From Ponticoccus litoralis (lineage in GTDB: Bacteria; Pseudomonadota; Alphaproteobacteria; Rhodobacterales; Rhodobacteraceae): a DNA stretch of 64,000 nt. This document shows positions 45,879-53,582 of the stretch, piece by piece (position 1 is the first letter of the stretch; every line of letters starts with the position of its first letter). The notes beneath the pieces were generated by a model, which was not told the DNA's origin, searched no databases, and saw nothing but the letters and a program-made list of their open reading frames with translations. The stretch covers positions 682,001 to 746,000 of the forward strand of contig NZ_JBDNCH010000002.1 of the NCBI RefSeq assembly GCF_039769985.1, read 5' to 3'. The position numbers and the translations under genes are program-made.

Positions 45879-45930
45879 GCGCCGGGACTGACAAGTCCCG
45901 GCCAGCGTATCCGGTCCGTCGGCAAGGCCC

Positions 45931-46062
45931 TCAGGCGGCGACGGGCAGGTCTTCGTAGACCGGCGCGGTCGAGGGCTTGCGGGCTTCGGGGGTGAAATAG
46001 GACAGGCTGTCTTCGAGAATCCGAAGGGCTTCCTGCGCGGTGATTTTCTTTTGCTCTTGCAT
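45931..46062 (-). CDS. Small hydrophilic protein, 43 aa
   Basis: 43 residues: MQEQKKITAQEALRILEDSLSYFTPEARK, ending VYEDLPVAA. AAAGGCAC upstream is an acceptable ribosome site. The sequence has an amphipathic helix (QEALRILEDSLSYF) and an acidic, alanine-terminated tail. It looks like the short conserved hypothetical proteins common in Rhodobacteraceae, but I cannot name a family. Free-standing. Confidence 0.6.
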   Translation of the reverse strand: MQEQKKITAQEALRILEDSLSYFTPEARKPSTAPVYEDLPVAA

Positions 46063-46396
46063 CGGGGTGCCTTTCCGTCTGGCGTCTCCCCTCCCTGCCT
46101 GACAGATAGTCCCGGCTCTCTTTCGCTGCACCGCAGAAAGACGCAATCTCGCCTTGCGCGCAGTGCAAAGCGGACGCTGCGTCACCCCCTCTCAGGACGC
46201 CCGGCGCACCCCCTGCCCGCGCCGCATGCCCCCCGCAAGCCGCCATCCCGGCACCCGGTTTCGGGCGCCCCGGCACCACGGGACCTATGCGCTTTCGCCC
46301 GGTGCCGGAGGCGCGATGTAATGCCTCCACGCACGAAAAAACCCGGAGACGCTTTTGGCGCCTCCGGGCTTTTGCGGGCACATCGATCGTCCCCTG
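46063..46396. other. 334-bp region between small gene and sdhB
   Basis: No gene recognised. It contains the terminator of the sdh operon (46342-46368) and the promoter of the 43-aa gene near 46070-46120. Confidence 0.5.
46342..46368. terminator. Bidirectional terminator after sdhB
   Basis: CCCGGAG-A-CGC-TTTTG-GCG-C-CTCCGGG, with six A residues on the left (46336-46341) and CTTTT on the right. In the minus direction it gives a stem followed by TTTTTT, 29 bp beyond the sdhB stop. A strong factor-independent terminator. Confidence 0.9.
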
Positions 46397-47179
46397 TCAG
46401 TGCGCGCGTTCCACCAGCATCTGCTTGATGTTCGCGATCGCCTCTGCGGGGTTCAGGCCCTTCGGGCAGGTCTTGGCGCAGTTCATGATGGTGTGGCAGC
46501 GGTACAGCTTGAACGGGTCTTCGACGTTGTCCAGCCGCTCACCCGTCGCCTCGTCACGCGAATCGATGATCCAGCGGTAGGCGTGCAGCAGGGCTGCGGG
46601 TCCAAGGTAGCGGTCGCCGTTCCACCAGTAGCTGGGGCAAGCGGTCGAGCAGGAGGCGCACATCACGCATTCATAAAGGCCGTCCAGCTTCTTGCGGTCC
46701 TCGATGGACTGCTTCCACTCTTTCGCCGGGCGGTTGGTCTTGGTTTCCAGCCAGGGCATGATGCTGGCGTGCTGGGCATAGAAATGCGTCAGGTCCGGGA
46801 TCAGGTCCTTGACCACCGGCATGTGCGGCAGCGGGTAGATCTTGACGGTCTCGGTCTCGACCTCGTCGAGGCCGTAGATGCAGGCCAGCGTGTTGATCCC
46901 GTCGATGTTCATCGCGCAGGACCCGCAGATCCCCTCGCGGCAGGACCGGCGGAAGGTCAGCGTCGGGTCGACCTCGTTCTTGATCTTGATGAGCGCGTCC
47001 AGGACCATCGGGCCGCAGGCGTCCATATCGAGGAAATAGGTATCCACCCGCGGGTTGTCGCCGTCGTCGGGGTTCCAGCGATAGATCTGGAACTTGCGGA
47101 CGTTGGTCGCGCCGTCCGGCTTCGGCCAGGTCTTGCCCGTGCGGATGCGGGAATTCTTGGGGAGAGTGAATTGGACCAT
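46397..47179 (-). CDS. sdhB: Succinate dehydrogenase iron-sulfur subunit
   Basis: 260 residues. It carries the 2Fe-2S, 4Fe-4S and 3Fe-4S clusters linking SdhA to ubiquinone. The 2Fe-2S region is TFRRSCREGICGSCAMNIDGINTLAC; the second ferredoxin domain has CVMCASCSTACPSYWW and CHTIMNCAKTCPKGLNP. The start MVQFTLPKNSRI has AGGTAGAA upstream. Last gene of the sdh operon, separated from sdhA by three extra genes. A bidirectional terminator follows. Confidence 0.96.
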   Translation of the reverse strand: MVQFTLPKNSRIRTGKTWPKPDGATNVRKFQIYRWNPDDGDNPRVDTYFLDMDACGPMVLDALIKIKNEVDPTLTFRRSCREGICGSCAMNIDGINTLACIYGLDEVETETVKIYPLPHMPVVKDLIPDLTHFYAQHASIMPWLETKTNRPAKEWKQSIEDRKKLDGLYECVMCASCSTACPSYWWNGDRYLGPAALLHAYRWIIDSRDEATGERLDNVEDPFKLYRCHTIMNCAKTCPKGLNPAEAIANIKQMLVERAH

Positions 47180-47240
47180 GAGTTCTACCTCCTGGCTGGG
47201 GTGTTCTTGACGAAACGGGCTGGGGCGGGGGTCGAAGGGG

Positions 47241-47561
47241 TCACCGGAGCGCCCCCTGAAGCAGCGCGGGCAACCCGCGGTTGGCAAGGCAGGACAGCGT
47301 CTCGGGCCGGGCCGCGATCTCGGAAACGATCTGGATCGAGCTTTCCGTGGGCCCTCCGACCGTGTCCACGGCCAGCGCATAGATCTGCTGGGCAGAGGCA
47401 TTGTCGATCACGCAGTCGATGGCGGGCTGCACCGGCACGCCGGGGAAGCGCTCGACTACCACGCGATTGACGGTGGACCGGGCCGCCTCGCGGGCGATGG
47501 TATCCTGCGACTGGGCCGTACAGGCGCCAAGCGCGAGGATCAGAAGAAGGGCTTTTTTCAT
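47241..47561 (-). CDS. Predicted lipoprotein, 106 aa
   Basis: 106 residues with a short signal peptide and lipobox LGAC (MKKALLLILALGACTAQ), so probably an outer- or inner-membrane lipoprotein with lipidated Cys14. The mature domain (ARSTVNRVVVERFPGVPVQPAIDCVIDNASAQQIYALA) has two more cysteines. Succinate dehydrogenase operons in this family often carry such a small gene before sdhB. The function is unknown. It overlaps the FkbM stop by 4 nt, so it is cotranscribed and likely translationally coupled. Confidence 0.78.
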   Translation of the reverse strand: MKKALLLILALGACTAQSQDTIAREAARSTVNRVVVERFPGVPVQPAIDCVIDNASAQQIYALAVDTVGGPTESSIQIVSEIAARPETLSCLANRGLPALLQGALR

Positions 47562-48247
47562 GAAGGCCACCTTGCAAACAGAGCATCGACGTAACGCGGT
47601 GCGGCACCGCCGCGCCCGTCCCCGGGCAGCGACAGGACATCGCGGAATTCCAGCCCCGCCGCAGCAAGGGCCGCGATCACCCGGCTGGGCGGCGCCACCC
47701 CCTCGAACCGCTGGCTGAGCGACAGTTCCAGAATGGCAAACTCGGTCCGGGCAAGCGTCTCGGGCGCACCCTGAAGGACGTCCAGCTCGAAGCCTTCGGT
47801 GTCGATCTTCAGACCGACACGGCCCGGGTAGGCCTGCATGATCTGGTCCAGCCGCCGCACCTCGACCGAGCGGGTCTCGACCGATTGCACCCGCCGCGCC
47901 ATCGGGCCGGCGATCTCGCGGAAGCCCGCCATGGCGCCGTCGGTGCCGTGCTTCGTCACCGGTATCCGCAAATCCATCCGGCCCGCCGCGGGACCGGCGG
48001 CGCAGGCATGAAAGTCATAGTCGGCGGGCGCGGTTGACAGGTCTTCCGCCACCTCCGCCCGGGGGTCGACCAGCACGAATTTCGTGTTCGGAAAGGCATC
48101 GTAGAGATGCGGCGTGCCCCTGTGGACACCCACATCCACGACGACATCGGGCGCAAAGCCGTAGCCGCGCAGATGGTCCGCCCCTTCGCGGTTGCGCACC
48201 GCGACCAGCCCTTCACGCCGCAGGGCGCGGCGAAGCTCGGGGGTCAT
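47558..48247 (-). CDS. FkbM-family methyltransferase
   Basis: 229 residues from the start at 48247 (an in-frame ATG at 48286 adds 13). SAM-dependent methyltransferase fold: VVVDVGVHRGTPHLYDAFPNTKFVLVDPR is motif I and the acidic end of beta-2, and VGLKIDTEGFELDVLQGAPETLARTEFAILELSL is the FkbM signature. Family members O-methylate sugars or secondary metabolites, sometimes lipids or glycans. It sits inside the sdh operon between sdhA and sdhB, which is not an obvious functional setting. Confidence 0.85.
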   Translation of the reverse strand: MTPELRRALRREGLVAVRNREGADHLRGYGFAPDVVVDVGVHRGTPHLYDAFPNTKFVLVDPRAEVAEDLSTAPADYDFHACAAGPAAGRMDLRIPVTKHGTDGAMAGFREIAGPMARRVQSVETRSVEVRRLDQIMQAYPGRVGLKIDTEGFELDVLQGAPETLARTEFAILELSLSQRFEGVAPPSRVIAALAAAGLEFRDVLSLPGDGRGGAAPRYVDALFARWPS

Positions 48248-48290
48248 GTGGATGCCCCCCGACGCCCCGGGCAGGCCCTGTGGCATGCGG

Positions 48291-48590
48291 TCAGTTCAAG
48301 CAATAGAGCGTGCCCCTGTACATCTTCGGCGCGCCCGGCACGCAGCCGGGCAACGGAACGTGGACGAGGTTCACGGGCTTCTGCCGCAACGGCGCGCGGT
48401 GCGTGCCGCGCGCCATGCAGTCCTGAAGGATCTGATTGTAGCGCACCTGATAGCCGTATTTCGACCCGCTGTAGGCATTGGCCTCGGCCTCTGCGTAGCA
48501 GGTCTGGGATACGGTGCCATAGCCGTTCGCCAGTGCCGGAAGGGCAGAGGCGGCGGTCAGGGCGGCGGCTGCAATCAGGGTCTTCGTCAT
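48291..48590 (-). CDS. Small exported protein, 99 aa
   Basis: 99 residues with a signal peptide (MTKTLIAAAALTAASALPALA, cleaved before NGYG). The mature part has four cysteines (QTCYAE, LQDCMARG, PGCVPG, LYCLN), so two disulfides are likely in the periplasm. The start overlaps the sdhA stop by 1 nt (TGATG), meaning translational coupling to sdhA. No family recognised. Together with the lipoprotein gene it forms an envelope-directed insert in the sdh operon. Confidence 0.75.
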   Translation of the reverse strand: MTKTLIAAAALTAASALPALANGYGTVSQTCYAEAEANAYSGSKYGYQVRYNQILQDCMARGTHRAPLRQKPVNLVHVPLPGCVPGAPKMYRGTLYCLN

Positions 48591-50395
48591 CAGAAAGTCC
48601 TCGCTTTCGGGGCGATCTTCTGCAACGAAATCCCGCCCTGTTCCTCGTTCGTCAACGGATCGACGATGACAGGACGATAGCTCAGCGCGACGTTGTTTCC
48701 ATCGACACGGGCAACGGTGTGGACGCGCCAGTTCTCGTCGTCCCGCTCCGAGAAGTCCTCGTGCGCATGGGCGCCGCGCGATTCCTTGCGCGCCTCGGCG
48801 CCGACGATGGTCGCCAGGGCGTTGGGCATCAGGTTCGTCAGTTCCAGCGTTTCCATCAGGTCCGAGTTCCAGACGAGGCTGCGGTCGGTGACCTTCAGGT
48901 CGTCCATCTTTGCGGCGATGGCGGTCATCGCCTCGACACCCTCGGCCATGGTCTCGGCGGTGCGGAAGACGGCGGCGTCGCGCTGCATGGTCTTCTGCAT
49001 CTCCAGACGCAACTCTGCCGTGGGCACGCCGCCCTCGGCATGGCGCAGGCCGTCGAAGCGGGCGAAGGCCTTGTCGATCTCGCCCTTGGGCGCCACCGGC
49101 ACCGCGCCTTCGCGGTCAACCACCTGGCCGGCGCGGATCGCGGCGGCGCGGCCGAAGACGACGAGGTCGATCAACGAGTTCGACCCAAGGCGGTTGGCGC
49201 CGTGCACCGACGCACAGCCTGCCTCACCCACGGCCATCAGGCCCGGCACGATGGCGGTCGGGTTGTCCTCGGTCGGGTTCAGCACCTCGCCCCAGTAGTT
49301 CGTCGGGATGCCGCCCATGTTGTAGTGCACGGTGGGCAGGACCGGGATCGGTTCCTTGGTCACATCGACGCCCGCGAAGATCTTGGCCGATTCCGAGATG
49401 CCCGGCAGACGCTCTGCCAGCGCCTCGGCGGGCAGGTGCGAGAGGTTCAGGTGGATGTGGTCGCCGTCCTTGCCGACGCCCCGGCCCTCGCGGATCTCCA
49501 TGGTCATGGAGCGGCTGACATAGTCACGCGGCGCGAGGTCCTTGTAGGTCGGCGCGTAGCGTTCCATGAAGCGCTCGCCCTCGGAGTTCGTCAGGTAGCC
49601 GCCCTCGCCCCGCGCGCCTTCGGTGATCAGGCAGCCGGAACCGTAGATGCCGGTCGGGTGGAACTGCACGAATTCCATGTCCTGAAGCGGCAGACCGGCG
49701 CGGGCCACCATGCCGCCGCCGTCGCCGGTGCAGGTGTGCGCCGAGGTGGCGGAGAAATAGGCACGCCCGTAACCGCCGGTTGCCAGAACGACCATCTTGG
49801 CGTTGAAGACATGCATCGTGCCGTCGTCCAGCTTCCAGCAGAGGACGCCCTTGCAGACGCCGTCCTCCATCAGCAGGTCGATGGCGAAGTATTCGACGTA
49901 GAACTCGGCCTTCTGCTTCAGCGACTGGCCATACAGCGTGTGCAGGATGGCGTGGCCGGTGCGGTCGGCGGCGGCGCAGGTGCGCTGCACCGGGGGGCCT
50001 TCACCGAACTCGGTGGTGTGGCCGCCGAAGGGTCGCTGGTAGATCTTGCCCTCTTCGGTGCGGCTGAACGGCACGCCGTAGTGCTCCAGCTCGTAGACCG
50101 CCTTGGGCGCCTCGCGGGCGAGGTATTCCATGGCGTCGGTGTCGCCCAGCCAGTCGGACCCCTTGACGGTGTCGTACATGTGCCACTGCCAGTTGTCGGG
50201 CCCCATGTTCGACAGCGAGGCGGCGATGCCGCCCTGTGCCGCGACGGTATGCGAGCGCGTCGGGAAGACCTTGGTCACGCAGGCCGTGCGCAGGCCCTGC
50301 TCGGCCATGCCCAGCGTCGCGCGCAGCCCGGCGCCGCCGGCACCCACGACCACGACGTCATAATCATGCGTCTCGTATTCGTATGAAGCAGTCAT
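48590..50395 (-). CDS. sdhA: Succinate dehydrogenase flavoprotein subunit
   Basis: 601 residues. Catalytic subunit with covalent FAD, oxidising succinate to fumarate. FAD-binding DVVVVGAGGAGLRATLGMAEQG; RSHTVAAQGGIAASLSNM includes the His that carries FAD (SHTVAAQGG); the substrate region is GCLITEGARGEGGYLTN, and LGSNSLIDLVVFGRAAA follows near the C-terminus. It is unbroken and lies directly after sdhD. Confidence 0.97.
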   Translation of the reverse strand: MTASYEYETHDYDVVVVGAGGAGLRATLGMAEQGLRTACVTKVFPTRSHTVAAQGGIAASLSNMGPDNWQWHMYDTVKGSDWLGDTDAMEYLAREAPKAVYELEHYGVPFSRTEEGKIYQRPFGGHTTEFGEGPPVQRTCAAADRTGHAILHTLYGQSLKQKAEFYVEYFAIDLLMEDGVCKGVLCWKLDDGTMHVFNAKMVVLATGGYGRAYFSATSAHTCTGDGGGMVARAGLPLQDMEFVQFHPTGIYGSGCLITEGARGEGGYLTNSEGERFMERYAPTYKDLAPRDYVSRSMTMEIREGRGVGKDGDHIHLNLSHLPAEALAERLPGISESAKIFAGVDVTKEPIPVLPTVHYNMGGIPTNYWGEVLNPTEDNPTAIVPGLMAVGEAGCASVHGANRLGSNSLIDLVVFGRAAAIRAGQVVDREGAVPVAPKGEIDKAFARFDGLRHAEGGVPTAELRLEMQKTMQRDAAVFRTAETMAEGVEAMTAIAAKMDDLKVTDRSLVWNSDLMETLELTNLMPNALATIVGAEARKESRGAHAHEDFSERDDENWRVHTVARVDGNNVALSYRPVIVDPLTNEEQGGISLQKIAPKARTF

Positions 50396-50417
50396 AGTGG
50401 TTCTTTCCTGTCGCGCG

Positions 50418-50790
50418 TCAGAGGGCGATTTTCACGAGGGCGAACAGCCCCATGGCCATCAGCGTATAAGTCAGCGCCGAGGTGGCGATCAGCGCGAAGC
50501 GCTCTGCCATGCCGTGCATGTAGTCCTCGATCGCCTCATGCGCCTCGTTCTTCACGTGGTTGAGGATCACGACCATGCCAAGGCCGGTGACGATGGCGGG
50601 CCAGTGGCCGCGAGAAGTAGGCGATGACCTCTTCGCGGGTGCCGCCCATGCCGGCGCCGAAGGTAATGACGAAAAGCGGTACGACCACGACCATCAGGAT
50701 CGACGAGATCAGCATCTGGTAGTGGTGTTGGGTGCCCTGCCCCGAGGCGCCGAGGCCGGTGGCCCGCTTGCGGTCTGTCAGATAACGCAT
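50418..50790 (-). CDS. sdhD: Succinate dehydrogenase membrane anchor SdhD (frame break)
   Basis: About 123 residues after correction. Cytochrome b anchor with three membrane helices (MLISSILMVVVVPLFVITF; IVTGLGMVVILNHVKNE; LIATSALTYTLMAMGLFALV). The N-terminus MRYLTDRKRATGLGASGQGTQHHYQM is typical of alphaproteobacterial SdhD. The frame breaks at about 50607-50613: one extra G on the plus strand (AGTGGCCGCG); correction gives AYFSRHWPAIVTGLGMV. The stop is the TGA read at 50418-50420. Between sdhC and sdhA. Confidence 0.9.
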
Positions 50791-50801
50791 GATGACCCCC
50801 T

Positions 50802-51191
50802 TCAGATCGCGATTGCCGTGAAGAGCGCCAGCAGCGTGGCGCCGATGAACATGCCCCAGCCCATGTACTCGGAGGTCTCGACGTCGAGGCAATATCCGAA
50901 GTCCCAGATCACGTGCCGCAGCCGTCCCAGCATGTGGTACCAGATCGCCCACGACCCGATGAACAGCACGAGGTTGCCCAGAAGGCTGAGCAGCAGGCCG
51001 TCGACCAGCGCGAAGGCCTCGTCCGAGGAGGCCGCCGCAAGCAGCCAGATGGCCAGCAGCACGGCGACGCCCAGCGTGATCAGCCCGGTGATGCGCACCA
51101 TGATTGAAGACATGGAGGTCATCTGCGGGCGGTAGTACTGCCCGATCATGAAGGGAGAAAGCGGGCGATTGCCCCGGTTCACATCAGCCAT
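50802..51191 (-). CDS. sdhC: Succinate dehydrogenase cytochrome b556 subunit
   Basis: 129 residues, three membrane helices. The family motif RPLSPFMIGQYYRPQMTSMSSIMVRITG holds ubiquinone-site residues (Ser and Arg), and HMLGRLRHVIWDFGY contains the heme b His (H of GLRHL-type RLRH). First gene of the sdh operon, with 11 bp before sdhD. Two TGATCAC-centred operators lie about 120-145 bp upstream. Confidence 0.95.
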   Translation of the reverse strand: MADVNRGNRPLSPFMIGQYYRPQMTSMSSIMVRITGLITLGVAVLLAIWLLAAASSDEAFALVDGLLLSLLGNLVLFIGSWAIWYHMLGRLRHVIWDFGYCLDVETSEYMGWGMFIGATLLALFTAIAI

Positions 51192-51308
51192 GAGGATATC
51201 CTGGGTTGGGGTCCGTTGGTGTCGTTCTATCGCTTTTTACACCACTGTCACCCGTGGGTGCGGCACTGCGGCGCGGTTTTTGGGCGCAATTCGCGAAAAT
51301 CGTCGCGT

Positions 51309-51338
51309 TGTGATCACACCCTCTGCCGGCGTGATCAC
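51309..51338. promoter_or_regulatory. Twin TGATCA operators upstream of sdhC
   Basis: Two palindromes, TGTGATCACA (51309-51318) and GTGATCAC (51331-51338), whose centres are 21 bp apart, two helical turns. They lie 118-147 bp upstream of the sdhC start. This geometry suits two dimers of one regulator on the same DNA face. TGATCA-cored sites are used by several GntR and Crp-type regulators; the protein here is unknown. Confidence 0.5.
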
Positions 51339-51426
51339 ACATTCGGCGCCAAAGCAGACTCCCGCCGGTTTGCCATCGGCGGGGGGTGATCATGACGGAT
51401 TCGGTCGGGCAATGGCCCGCCGGCTC

Positions 51427-51630
51427 TCAATCCTCGGGGAAGCCCATCTTGCGCAGCGCGGCCTTGGCCTTGCGTTTCAGCGCGTCGTCCTGCGAGCCGA
51501 GATCGCGGTGCAGCTTGCCCATAAGCCCAGAGAGCGCACGGCGGTCGGCCAGAGAGCGGATGGTGTTCGGAATGTCCCCATCGGGAAGACAGAGAACCTC
51601 GTCGGAGGTTTGCGGCAGGTTCAGGCTCAT
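51427..51630 (-). CDS. Small hypothetical protein, 67 aa
   Basis: 67 residues, MSLNLPQTSDEVLCLPDGDIPNTIRSLADRRAL ... RKAKAALRKMGFPED. Charged, soluble and helical, with no signal or membrane segment. The region upstream (51630-51700) is relatively AT-rich, fitting a promoter. I think similar short proteins are conserved in Roseobacters but cannot name a family. Function unknown. Confidence 0.6.
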   Translation of the reverse strand: MSLNLPQTSDEVLCLPDGDIPNTIRSLADRRALSGLMGKLHRDLGSQDDALKRKAKAALRKMGFPED

Positions 51631-51756
51631 CAAGAGCACCCCCAGTTTTGTATGCGTCGAATCTCTCCCCTGTCGCATATTCTACGCAATGGTTAACGAG
51701 CCGACCACGGAAATGTCACAGGTGCGGGGGATGCCCCTTGCGCACCCCCTCCCGGC

Positions 51757-52782
51757 CTACAGCGGCATCAGCGCCCAGTAGTCCAGATCCAGCAGCACCT
51801 CGGGGCTGTAGCGCCCGTCGTCGCCCTTCAGGACAAAGGGCTCTCCGCCCTTCGTGGCCACCAGCCGCAGGCGGATTGCCCCGACGCCGGGCGCCGCGGT
51901 CTCGGCCTTGTCCAGCACCTCTGTCCAGGCCTTCACCGTATCCCCCGCAAAGCAGGGATTGGCATGGGCGCCGCCGTTCAGGCCGACGATCATCTGCGCA
52001 TTGGCCAGCCCGTTGAAGGACAGCGCGCGGGCCATCGAGATCACATGCCCGCCGTAGATCAGCCGCCCCTCGGGGCGGAAGGTCAGGTCGAAGTGCACCT
52101 TGGCGGTGTTCTGCCAAAGCCGCGTGGCGAGCATGTGCTCGGCCTCCTCGACGGTCACGCCGTCGACGTGGTCGATGGTCTCGCCGATCTCGTAGTCGCC
52201 CCAGCGGTGCGGCTCTCCGGCCAGCGTGAAGTCGTAGCCGGTGAAATCCAGCCCCTCGGGGATCACCAGATCCCCGGGCGCCAGCACCGTCTTCAGATCC
52301 GGCACCACCGTCTCGGGCGCGGGGGCGTCCGCGTCCTTCTTGCGCACCATCACCCAGCGGCAATATTCCATCACCACCGCGTCATGCTGGTTCAGGCCAC
52401 GGGTGCGGACCCAGACCACCCCGGTCTTGCCGTTCGAGTTCTGCTTCAGCCCGATCACCTCGGACACCGACCGCAGCGTGTCCCCCGGCCAGACCGGCGC
52501 CAGCCAGCGCCCCTCGGCATAGCCGAGGTTGGCCACGGCGTTCAGCGACACGTCCGGCACGGTCTTGCCGAAGACCACGTGAAAGGCGGCAAGATCGTCG
52601 ATCGGCGCAGCCTTCAGCCCGCAGGCCTGCGCAAAGGCATCCGAGGAATACAGCGCATGCCGCGCCGGGTAGAGCGCATGGTACAGCGCCCGCTCTCCGC
52701 CAGAGACGGTGCGCGGCACGGCGTGCTCCAGCACCTGACCGAGACTGTAATCCTCGAAGAAGCGGCCCGGATTGGTCTTCAT
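51757..52782 (-). CDS. mch: Mesaconyl-CoA hydratase (MaoC-type)
   Basis: 341 residues with two hot-dog domains, the form of mesaconyl-CoA hydratase, which interconverts mesaconyl-CoA and beta-methylmalyl-CoA in the EMC pathway. MKTNPGRFFEDYSLGQVLEHAVPRTVSGGERALYHALYPARHALYSSD is the N-terminal hydratase part, and FRPEGRLIYGGHVISMARALSFNG the second with its conserved GGH. Its start overlaps the DUF1737 stop. It appears to be the last gene of mcl-nnrU-DUF1737-mch. Context (mcl, ecm, ccr) makes Mch more likely than a generic MaoC dehydratase. Confidence 0.9.
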   Translation of the reverse strand: MKTNPGRFFEDYSLGQVLEHAVPRTVSGGERALYHALYPARHALYSSDAFAQACGLKAAPIDDLAAFHVVFGKTVPDVSLNAVANLGYAEGRWLAPVWPGDTLRSVSEVIGLKQNSNGKTGVVWVRTRGLNQHDAVVMEYCRWVMVRKKDADAPAPETVVPDLKTVLAPGDLVIPEGLDFTGYDFTLAGEPHRWGDYEIGETIDHVDGVTVEEAEHMLATRLWQNTAKVHFDLTFRPEGRLIYGGHVISMARALSFNGLANAQMIVGLNGGAHANPCFAGDTVKAWTEVLDKAETAAPGVGAIRLRLVATKGGEPFVLKGDDGRYSPEVLLDLDYWALMPL

Positions 52783-52985
52783 CACTGCTCTCCCAGCTTG
52801 ATCTCGGGGGTGTAGGTGCCCTCGACCTCTTTCACCACGGCCTGCCCGCAGCGCATCACGCCATTGGCGGCGTCGAAGGCGTAGGTGGGCTCTCCGTAGA
52901 GGGTCCAGCCCTTGTTCAGCGCCGCGGTGACCTTGTGACAGAAGGCCGAGGTGTCGTCCTCGGAGAGGAAGCGGTAAAGTTTCAT
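52782..52985 (-). CDS. DUF1737 family protein
   Basis: 67 residues: MKLYRFLSEDDTSAFCHKVTAALNKGWTLYGEPTYAFD ... GQAVVKEVEG. Matches DUF1737, a short alpha-beta domain of unknown function with the recurring LNxGWxLxGxP pattern. It overlaps mch by a shared base and lies 15 bp after nnrU, so it is in the same operon. Its role with EMC enzymes is not known. Confidence 0.85.
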   Translation of the reverse strand: MKLYRFLSEDDTSAFCHKVTAALNKGWTLYGEPTYAFDAANGVMRCGQAVVKEVEGTYTPEIKLGEQ

Positions 52986-53000
52986 AGTTTTTCCAGTCGT

Positions 53001-53546
53001 TTAGCCGAAGGCCTGATATCCGAGAAAGCCGTGGATCATGCCGATGACGAAAAGCAGCACAAGCGAGGCGGCAAGGAAGATCGCGTCCTTCTTGATCGCC
53101 CCCTTGGCAGGCGGCACCCAGCCGGGTTCGGCGCGGTTGATCACCGCCATCTCGACCACGGCCCAAAGGCCCAGCCCGCCGAACAGAACAAAGGACGGCA
53201 CGTCGCCGTTCACCAGCAGATGCGCCAGCGTCCAGATCAGGAAGCCGGTCAGCATCGGGTGGCGCATCCGGTAGAACAGCGCGCCCTTTGCAGGCCCCGG
53301 CGAGGTGAAATAGAGCGCGGCCACCATCATCAGGTTGTTGATGCCCACGGTTGCGGGGTGCCGGCCCCAGAAAAAGGCGCCCTCGGCCATGCGGTAGCCG
53401 AAGATCATCAGCAGGACGGAGGCCACCAGCGCCAGCGCCACCACCCCCTTGCCCTTGTCGCCCATGGGCTGGCGAAGGCCCGGGGCAACCCGTTTGAACA
53501 GATGCGCCGCCCACCAGAGCGCGACACCGAGAATCAGAAGCAGCAT
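53001..53546 (-). CDS. NnrU family membrane protein
   Basis: 181 residues with five or six membrane segments. The NnrU/isoprenylcysteine methyltransferase-like domain shows LWWAAHLFKRVAPGLRQPMGDKGKG, FYRMRHPMLTGFLIWTLAHLLVNGDVPSFVLFGGLGLWAVVEM and MIHGFLGYQAFG. NnrU was named in denitrification gene regions; family members may modify or bind small substrates in the membrane. Here it lies between mcl and DUF1737, away from any denitrification gene. Confidence 0.87.
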   Translation of the reverse strand: MLLLILGVALWWAAHLFKRVAPGLRQPMGDKGKGVVALALVASVLLMIFGYRMAEGAFFWGRHPATVGINNLMMVAALYFTSPGPAKGALFYRMRHPMLTGFLIWTLAHLLVNGDVPSFVLFGGLGLWAVVEMAVINRAEPGWVPPAKGAIKKDAIFLAASLVLLFVIGMIHGFLGYQAFG

Positions 53547-53582
53547 TGGCGATCCCTCATGTTAACCCCGTCCACAAAGACC

